Assembly: GCF_030867095.1 (NCBI RefSeq)
Contig: NC_081825.1
Span: 52,433,501-52,497,500 of the forward strand
Length of the DNA stretch: 64,000 nucleotides
Direction of reading: 5' to 3'
DNA from: Alligator mississippiensis
Taxonomy: Eukaryota; Chordata; Crocodylia; Alligatoridae
Of this stretch, positions 56,394 through 64,000 are shown piece by piece. Position 1 is the first letter of the stretch; each line of letters starts with the position of its first letter. The position numbers and the translations under genes were made by a program. Under the pieces are notes generated by a model. It did not search any database. It was given only the letters and a program-made list of their open reading frames with translations, and was not told the DNA's origin.

Positions 56394-57317
56394 TCACCAC
56401 AGGAAGTGACTCCCTCTGCCAGGCTGCCTCCACCCACCATGCCTCCTCCACCCAGGCCTCGCGGAACAGCTCTTCCTGGACTTGCATATATTATGCAGCA
56501 CACAGGCTGTGATGATGATGCGGGGGAGCTTCTCCTTGGCGACCTTGAGGCAGGTAGTGAGGGAGCACCAGTGACCCCTGAGGTGACTGAATGTACACTC
56601 CACCAGGGGACAGGTCCAGCCCAGGCACCAGTTAAAGTGGGCCTGGTGGGGGTCCAGGTAGCCAGTGTAGAGCGTCATCAGCCAGGACAAAAGTGGGTAG
56701 GTAGGGTCCCTGATAAACAGGGGTGGAACTGCAATGGTGCCCAGCTGCACCCCCGGCATGAAGCTCCCATGCTTTACCAGTTCCACCAGGCCAGAGTTCC
56801 TGAAGACACAAATGTCATGTGTGCTGCCTGCCCAGCCATCACGCACATGGGTGAAGCCCCCGAAGTGGTTCACCACGGCCTGCAGGACCACAGAGTAGAA
56901 TCCCTTGTGGCTGTAACATGGCCAGTCTCGCCGGTCTCTGTAGGTCAGGCAGGTGACTGGTGTGTGGGTCCCATCCAAGGCCCTGAAACACTGGGGGAAC
57001 CCCAGTGCATGGAACCCTGCCACCACCTCCTGGGGCTCAAGAACATGGAGGATAGTGTCCACCAACATGTCCTGGAGAGAGCTGCACACTTCCAGGATAG
57101 CCTCCCCAATGGTAGCCTTGCCCATGCTGAACAGGTGTTCCACATACCGGAGGCTGGTGGGTGTGGCCAGCTTCAGCAGCAGCAGGGACAGGCAGGTGTT
57201 GGTGGGGATGGCCAGATGTATGACAGTGTCCTGGTGCTCCAGGTGCATCCAGACAGAGCTAGCGAAGTGAGCAGGTCCCAGAAGGTGGTATGGGTCATGA
57301 GGAGGCCGACCACCCAC
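56394..57317 (-). pseudogene. HARBI1-like DDE transposase, frameshifted
   Basis: A 307-codon minus-strand frame. DDE nuclease landmarks: FRALDGTHTPV (Asp115), KGFYSVVLQAVVN, GWAGSTHDICVFRNS (Asp168), RDPTYPLLSWLM and PLVECTFSHLRGHW (Glu240), followed by ACVLHNICKS. All three catalytic acidic residues are present. The N-terminal part lies in an overlapping frame (57173-57700 minus: CQYLIQQTWDNEQWVV, HTTFWDLL), so a frameshift near 57235-57260 separates it. The leading residues of the 307-codon frame before about HLEHQDT are out-of-register. Harbinger transposases cut and paste DNA at 3-bp TWA sites with a Myb-like partner. Confidence 0.85.
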
Positions 57318-57700
57318 TGCTCATTGTCCCAGGTCTGCTGGATGAGGTATTGACACCAGTGCTGGCTGGCATGGCAGGCCCAGAGGAGGCAAGGCTGAAG
57401 GCCCAGGAGGGTGACAGTGGCCCTGGTGGTGGCATTCTGCATCCCCTTATCAGCATCCCTGGTGGTAGCAGATGTGTAGCCACAGCAGCCCTGGGAGGGT
57501 GAACTGGTTGTGGAGGAGCTGGGCATAGCAAGACAGCCATGAACCAAGCAGCAGTCTGCACAGCAGGCCAGCAGGGTAATCACAGTGACCAGCAAGGTCC
57601 TGGGACACTGCTTATCGCTGCCAGGGCCAGGGCCTGGGGCAGCCATAATGCAGGGAGGCACAAACAAAGCTGCTGTCTGCTGCCTCTGCACTTGCCACAC
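57173..57700 (-). pseudogene. N-terminal portion of the same Harbinger transposase
   Basis: The frame overlapping the 307-codon DDE segment. CLVHGCLAMPSSSTTSS, GMQNATTRATVTLLGLQ and LIQQTWDNEQWVVGLLM match the fragments at 36.2-36.9 kb and 39.8-40.3 kb. The last roughly 30 codons run out of register after the frameshift. The Ala/Pro-rich start suggests non-conserved leader sequence. Confidence 0.7.
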
Positions 57701-57989
57701 TGCTCTTTAACAAAGGAAGAGGCTGCCCAGAGAGCAGAGAGTAGGGCTGCCCAGCTGGTGGCAGCTATAGTTGGAGCCTGGAGCTCCCTCCCTGGTGGCT
57801 GCAGGGGTGCACTGCAGGACTGCAGGGACCTGGCAGCAAATTTTCTCCCTAATCCCTGCATGTGTAGAGACCTATCCAAAAAGGCTTTCTGCACAGTAGC
57901 TTACTGCACAGTAAATCTAGGCTGGAGTAGATGTATGTGTAGATGTGCTCAGTGAGAGATTTAAAGTATATTCTGTTTAGTTTTCCAAA

Positions 57990-58370
57990 ACAGAATATTG
58001 AGAGGTGACTTGATTATGGTCCTCTAAATGAAGAAAAAACACTGGTGCTCTGGTGGAGAAAGGCATAACAAGAACCAATGACTGGAAGCTGAAACCAGAC
58101 AGATTTAATTTAGAAATAAGGCTCTAATTTTTAGAGTGAATGTGATTAACCACTGGAATAAGCTACCAATGGATGTGGTGGATTCCTCATCTCTTAATGT
58201 CATCAAATCAAGACAGAGTGCTTTTCTGGAAGATATGCTTTGGCCAAACACAAACACAAATTACTGGACTCGATGCTAGGTAAAAGATAATGATTCATGA
58301 AATATATGAGGGCAGATTAGATGTTTAAAAGTCCACTCTGACATTAAATTCTCTGAAGCTATGAAAAACT
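57990..58370 (+). repeat. Old CR1/L3-type LINE 3' fragment
   Basis: Contains RGDLIMVL, WKLKPDRFNLE and VINHWNKLPMDVVDSSSLNV in successive frames. These correspond to the C-terminal LINE segments RGDLMATYK, FRLDIRKNF and KVWNSLPPEVVQAPSLN of the intact CR1 at 24.1 kb. Stops and shifts are frequent. It ends near an ACTGGACTCGATGCTAGG block, the old equivalent of the CR1 3' end. Confidence 0.7.
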
Positions 58371-58390
58371 AGCATAGATAGCTGTTGTTG

Positions 58391-58880
58391 TTGTTGGTAG
58401 GTACTGGAGTGTAGGTGGTCTGGTCTAATGGTTAGGCCACCAAGGGAAAGCAGGGCCTAGGGCTGGGTCAAAGGGAGCTACATAACACCAGAAGGAAATC
58501 TGGAAGCAGAGCTACAACATAATCCAGGGTCAGGATTGTGGAGGGTCCGATGCTGAGTACCAGTCCAAGGACCAATCCACTGGGTGAAGTCCAAAAACAG
58601 AGACAAACTAGGCTTAGGAGCAGGAAACAGAACCACCAGGAAATCCATAGTCAAAGTCCAGAAAAAAGCTGAAAATCAGGGTCAGGAACCAGGAGGCCAC
58701 AGCAGAACTGTTGACAGGTCTGCAAACCTAGGGCCCCAGCTGGTGCTAAAGAGATGGGCCTGCAAACCCAGGGCTCCCAGCAGCCAATCAGGATGCTTGC
58801 TACTTCTAAACGGGGTCAGAGTTCATTAGCTGGGCCTTAGTGCAGGTGTAGCTGCTGCGGTACTTGGCCCTGGCTGGCCT
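58391..58880 (+). repeat. Probable SINE-like or other interspersed repeat
   Basis: Starts with TGGTCTGGTCTAATGGTTAG, similar to the A-box region of tRNA-derived SINEs. It continues with loosely repeated GGTCAGGA / GTCCA units and has no recognisable protein. Boundaries are uncertain; the right side abuts the target site of the hAT-like element at 58891. Confidence 0.4.
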
Positions 58881-58890
58881 GCCTTATCAG

Positions 58891-59897
58891 CAGGGATCTT
58901 GGTTTTCCATTAACCAGGGGAAAATGCAATAAAACCCAGCTTTTTTCATTTTAAGAGGAAAAACCTGGATTTTTTTTTATTTTAAGGAGAAAAAGCCAGA
59001 TTTTCTCTTTTTAAGAAGAAACATGCTGGAAACAATAGGTTTCCCTTTCAGGCTGGCAGAGTTCCAGCCTGCAAGGGGCTGGGGGGAGCGGGAGGAGGGC
59101 CATCAGGGAAGGGGTGCTATGCACACACATGCACATGGCAGCCAGGCAACATGAGAGCAGCACCCCACAGGTGAGTCTGGGAGTGTGTGATTGAGGCCCC
59201 CATAGTGAGAGAGGCCACAGGGCCTGGGCAGGGAGTGGGATGGAGCTGTGGTGGCTCGTCTGGGAGGGTGGCAGAGGAGCTGGCTCCATGCCGCTGGTCA
59301 CACTCCTGGGGAGGGCATGGGAGTCACATGCTCTGCTGATTTGTGTGCGGGGCAGGGGCAAATGAGGGATGGTGGCTGCAGGCTCAGGGCTCCTTGCCTT
59401 TCCCCAGCAGGCGGGACCTAGTGTGGCAGGGCAGAATGGGGCAGGGAGGCCCAAGCGCTCAGTCACCAGCTGCATCTACCACCGCCCCCCAATGGGGTGT
59501 GCTCCAACCATGCTACCCATAGCGGTTGAGGGAGCTGGGCTCTGCACTCTGCTCCAGTGCAGCATCTACTGCCTCCCACGAGCAGCACCTGGGGCTCAAG
59601 CACTGCTGGCGGGGTGGAGAAAGGGCTGAGGATCCAGATCCCTAGGCCTATAGCCCTGGCAGCTGGGAGCCTCCTCCCACAGGGCTGGGTAGGGTGATGG
59701 GCTGTGGGTGGGAAGTGAAGGGCATTGGCAGAGCCAGGGGTCTGTGGGTGGGGAGTGAGGGGCACCAGCAGGATTGTGTTCAACTGATACCTATATATAT
59801 ATATAGTGACATTTCATTTTAATCATGTAAAAATGTGGATTTGGGTTTTTTAAATCAGAATTTGTGATTTTTAAACAGAGAAAACCAGAATCCCTGC
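58891..59897. mobile_element. hAT-like element with perfect 8-bp target duplication
   Basis: CTTATCAG flanks both ends exactly (58883-58890 and 59898-59905). The ends CAGGGATCTTGGTTTTCC and, inverted, CAGGGATTCTGGTTTTCTC are terminal inverted repeats, followed by AT-rich subterminal tracts. The GC-rich core (about 59026-59780) shares GAGTTCCAGCCTGCAAGGG and a GGAGTGAGGGGCACCAGCAGG-type unit with repeats at 15, 42.6 and 52.2 kb. No transposase. Confidence 0.88.
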
Positions 59898-60237
59898 TTA
59901 TCAGAGTCCCTCACAGTTTTTCTTATATGGTGTAAGCAGGGGATCCACATTCTGGTCCTTAATAATTTTAATTAAGTTGAAATATCTGAGTTGACAATAT
60001 TTATGCTGCAGGTTGCCATTTTTTAAGTTGCTTTTGATTTATTTACTTATTATTCATACATTTTAGGTTTTGGGCAAATCCAACTGTTTAAATAATGAAA
60101 ATGTAGTAAACAATATATCAAAATACCCTGTAGGGAAAAATGGTGGCCAATATTTTTTGAACAAATAACCAATTCAAAAATTAAAGTTTGTGTGAAAAAT
60201 TGTCAAATATACATTTCTTGGTCATTGTGGTTTGTAT

Positions 60238-60404
60238 CAAGGCCATCCAACTGGCAGCTTGCAGGCCACAGGTAGCCCACAAGGAGTTAATTTGTGGCTC
60301 CCACCCAGCCACCACCTAGCCTACCACCTGCCTGGTGTGTCTTACACTATTGCAGCCTGTGCAGGGTGTGGCCCCCGGACACCCAGAAGTTAGAAAGACC
60401 TGAC
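60238..60404. mobile_element. Short decayed hAT-like element
   Basis: The left CAAGGCCATCCAACTGGCAG and the inverse of the right (CAGGTCTTTCTAACTTCTGG) are weak terminal repeats of the CAGG-CATCCAAC type, with a CAGGCCACAGGTAGCCCAC interior like other copies here. Confidence 0.5.
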
Positions 60405-63400
60405 CTATATAAAAGGATATGGATCTAGAAGAGACACTGGTGTAACTCCAGTATTTTGCTATAGTGAAAATAATTTATGTTGCAAATTATTTAAGCTAAT
60501 TAAATCCCTGGATACATTTTCCCATGATGATATATCTGCTATATTTTTTTAATTGCCTATTTGTCTAGCACCAGAGCTTGTACATTCAGTAAAATTATTT
60601 AAACTTAGCATCTTGGTATTTACACGCACTCAGATTTGGATAAGTCTTGAGTCCTAGCCTATTCATGGCTATAGAGGTGATGAGACTAGTGATGAAAACT
60701 CTCCTTAATTTCTATGAAGCAAAAATTTCATTTTAGGTGTTAGGTAACTGGCATGTGGTCAGCAACATATTTGGTGCAAGGGAAACAATGCCAACTTAAT
60801 AATTTTTCATTATGTCAATGAACCCCTGACAAGCTGTGATCTTATAGGTCAAATGAATCTGTGTATATCCATTGTGAAAATCAGATTTTTAACTAAGCTA
60901 TAGGAAAAAAAGGTATGACTGAGGGAAAAGGGAATGAAGCAGCTGAAAAATAAAAATAAAAGTAAGAAGGACAGGAGAAAGAAATGTAATAAAGATCTAC
61001 CTAGAATTTCTTCCTTCCTTTATAAGCTGTTATAAAGGTATAGCATGCTTGTCTCACACATGGAATGTGGAAACTTTTTTCTGAGGTTCCTTAATTCATG
61101 GTTTCATATGTTAAAAAGTGACCACTGGAAGTTTTGCTTCATATCTCTATTCCTCGTGTAGACATGCTCTTGCATTTCATCTCAAAGTTCCTTCGCCCTG
61201 CTCTAGCCTTCACAATTGTGGAACCTCACTTGTGCTCTTCTTTGGTTGAAGATCAGTCTTTTTTTAAATCTCCTCTTCCTCTGAATTGCCTCCCTTATAT
61301 ATGTTTTCAGATCTCCAGAATGTGGCCCGTTTTACTGAGCTGTTAGATCTGCTTTCTGGTAACCTCCTCCTAAACATCATGGCAGTGATGAAGAAGACTC
61401 TGTTCATAATGTACCTGATCCAAGCCAATAAGATTCTTTCCATTGACTTTGGTGAAGTTGGAGTAGGTTACTTGTGAATTTTACTCCTAACTTCTCTGGA
61501 AGTACAGTGCCATATTGTTCCAATTGTAAGTCAATCTGACATATAAATTGACCCCACATTTTCAGAGTCAATATTGTTTATGTATTATATTTATTTAGGA
61601 TAAAACATTTCCCCCCAAATATATGGTTGATGTTTCTGCAAGGGTCAACCAAACATCAGATGTTGACTATAATCTGATTATTAGGGAGCTGATTATATGT
61701 CAGTGCTACATATAAGTGTGAGTTTTATGGTTCTTTGTAAAGGAAAAATAAGTTTGACTTAGAATCAGAACAATGGAGTAACTTTATTGCATACCCTTAT
61801 GTCATGACCAGTGCTTCTTAAGAACTTCAGATGATTAAAGGGAAGAGAGCCAGAAGGCACTTTGTCCTGTTTTAGTCTCCTGCATTATCAGTTGACAATT
61901 ATTTTTCTTCTGGTTCTGGCTACCCAACATACTGAAAGCTTGGCTAAGCAATGTTTTTCAGTCACGAACTGATGATGCCATGGCCAGCTAGCATGTAGCA
62001 TTGCCCAAAAATAAGTTTTTTGACAAGCCAAAATATAAATTGCTATATTAGGGCTAAACCCAAAGTGGAGGTGTTTCATCCTTTGTAAGGATTTCCCTCC
62101 CCCCCCCCTCTGAATTCTAAGGGAAGTTAAATAATCTAGGATGAGCCAACCACATTTCCCACATTTCCTCTGAAATAACTTTTGATGTAATTTTAAAGTT
62201 TAAGCACAAAGATATATTACAGTGACAAATTAAAAGGACCTAGAAGAACTAAGTCATATAAGAAAAATGACCTGTCAAACCTAGTTTCGATTTGGGCCTC
62301 ACAGAATGCTCTATAGTGACCTTTTGTATGTGCCTGTATTCTAGGTACACAGTATGGTATTCCCATTAGCTAAGAAGTTTCAGGCTTTAGTTTAAGGAGC
62401 ATTATCAGGTTTGTCACTTGGACTTCTACTTGCCTTAGGTAGTAAAGTTTGTCCTCTTTTTGCACTTTTCTCCTCCATAAAATGGAAGGAAGGTCAGTTG
62501 GACTCTGGCACTTCACTCCAGTACAAATCCTTTGCTTGTTTTCCCTCCTGCACTGGGGTTTACTGGGGACATTTTAATCTTCCTTTGCATAAATGACTTA
62601 AATTTAAAGGACTTTTTCCCCTTGATGGGAAATCAGGCCCTGCTCTGTGGAAGAGCTTACAGTGAAGGGGTTAAGCAGGAGGCACCCAGACTGTCAGAAC
62701 CACCAAGTGGGCTGGGGATGTCCTGTGCTTAGAAGCTTAAACCAAGCAACAGCCCTTTCAAATGGCCCCGAGAGCAGAGCAAAGCTGGTGTGGGACTCTT
62801 CAGGGGCTGGGTAGCTGGTGAATGCTAGTAACTGGAATCAAGCAATGGAGGCAATGTATTCTAATAGCCTTTAATGTATGACAAATGCAAATATAAACTA
62901 GGATGTAAATGAGTTATCCCCCCACCTCTGCTGACTTTATCCCACCAAGTTCAGGGGAACACTGTGGCCTTCAGCACCTGTGAGGGGCTGTGATGATTTC
63001 CTCTGACCTCGATAAAGACTGTTACCCACTTCCAAAAATAAAACTATTTGTTTCTGGTTTGAATCCACTAATTTGGGCCTGTCACTTCCTGAAGGAGATG
63101 AACTCCCCTCTCTAAAATAGGTAAACCATTGATGTTACAAGTTACAAAATAACAGGCCCTTTCAGCCATGCAACAGACATTTTAAAACCAGTTTTATCAT
63201 TGGCCAACTGTTGAAGGATTTGTGTGGTGACTGCTTTCAAAATAGTGGGATAATTAAAGAAATAGGATTTGTTAAAAAACAATCCCATTTCTTGTATTCT
63301 TTATACTAGTAGTGAATCACATTTCAGATATTTTCCTAGAAGTCACCTGCTTGTCCCTGAATTGAAGACCTCTTACAACAGAGAACTCCTGTGGACTGTA

Positions 63401-64000
63401 CTATATAGATTCTAAACCTTTTGTCCTGTCAAGCAACAGTGTTTTCTGATTGGCAAACTAACACTGTCAACCTGGTTACCCAATAGGGGTGGGGTTTTGT
63501 TTTTTTCTAGGATTGTGTTAATGTCAAAATAAGGAAATCACTGGCTGCATCCCCTTTCCTCACACTGTGCCACAGAAGTACTGCTGATAACTCACACCAG
63601 CTCTCCCTGCCATTCACACCTTCATCTGCTCCTTTCCCCCTTGTTCAATAGGCTCAGAAAAAGCAAGAAATTAAGCCAAAAGAGCTCAGATGCTGTATTT
63701 GCTTTTTGTTTTTATTATCAACAATCAATTAATGGTACACTCTTGGAAAACTATATGCACATGTAGAAATATTTCCCCTTTTAAATAGAAGCATTCATTT
63801 TAACCACATATAAATAAATTTGAAAACCCTGAACGTAATGTATGACGATTATGCTCACAAACATATTCCAACAGGAAGGGAAGAAGGAAAGAAAAAGGAG
63901 AAAATGAAAAAGGGAGAAAGAAAAGGAGACGACATGCAACTGATAACAAAAATATATACTATTGTCTGAGCCTGGCCTCTCTAAACGCAAAGGAACTGAA
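60405..64000. other. Intergenic, nothing confidently recognised
   Basis: AT-rich with short random frames. Around 62990-63100 AATAAAACTATTTGTTTCTG and a following pyrimidine-rich stretch could be an LTR polyadenylation region, but no paired LTR was found. No exon is supported to the window end. Confidence 0.5.

Larger units (their letters stand above)
56200..57950 (-). mobile_element. PIF/Harbinger element with transposase
   Basis: The minus strand encodes most of a HARBI1-like transposase. The 57.8-57.95 kb end has subterminal TTACTGCACAGTAAAT and terminal TGTGTAGATGTGCTC, the Harbinger-type end seen in MITEs across this window. The other end, near 56200, has no clear terminal repeat. This is the best-preserved coding copy of the family here and the kind of element that could have mobilised the MITEs. 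Confidence 0.8.

Noticed and set aside
61134-61477. Overlapping plus-strand frames resembling a gene remnant
   Set aside because: No recognisable domain, stops in all frames nearby, and no splice-site pair of good quality.
62990-63110. Possible LTR polyadenylation region
   Set aside because: Single AATAAA motif in AT-rich DNA without paired termini.

Overview
This is vertebrate nuclear DNA: split genes with GT..AG introns, long AT-rich non-coding stretches, and many interspersed repeats. The young CR1 LINEs end in ATCTATGA-type tails, and hAT-like and Harbinger-like DNA transposons are abundant. Together these suggest a sauropsid, with a crocodilian more likely than a turtle or bird. That placement rests on repeat style and is an inference.

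The only confidently identified cellular gene is the 3' end of LMO7 (LIM domain only 7) on the + strand. Two exons (4663-4771 and 5407-5509) encode the complete C-terminal LIM zinc-binding domain. A 26-base terminal exon (9485-9510) supplies the last residues and the stop. A 3' UTR probably runs to paired AATAAA signals near 12.68-12.70 kb. Bases 1-4662 are probably LMO7 intron. One further possible exon (25780-25876) has an excellent acceptor and an open cysteine-containing frame, but I could not assign it to a gene.

The rest is a gene-poor interval filled with transposons. A nearly full-length CR1 (19958-24434) has an intact SGNH-esterase ORF1, but its ORF2 is broken between endonuclease and reverse transcriptase. 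A 5'-truncated CR1 (28045-29415) keeps an open but catalytically altered reverse transcriptase frame and has a hairpin at its 5' junction. Three decayed PIF/Harbinger (HARBI1-like) copies lie at 36.1-37.3, 39.7-41.9 and 56.2-58.0 kb, and related short elements (MITEs) lie at 7.9, 27.0, 43.3 and 46.1 kb. Several hAT-like non-autonomous elements have recognisable 8-bp target duplications (34949-35797, 42435-42737, 42854-43586, 46986-48862, 58891-59897). Fold-back or palindromic elements lie at 31.4-32.2, 45.5-45.8 and 47.4-48.4 kb.

The most notable structure is modular. GC-rich cores are shared between repeats that have different termini, large imperfect palindromes sit inside DNA transposons, and one Harbinger-like MITE is nested in a hAT-like element. 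I found no operon, CRISPR array, RNA gene or new enzymatic system, and the long GC-rich open frames on both strands of the repeats look like compositional artefacts.
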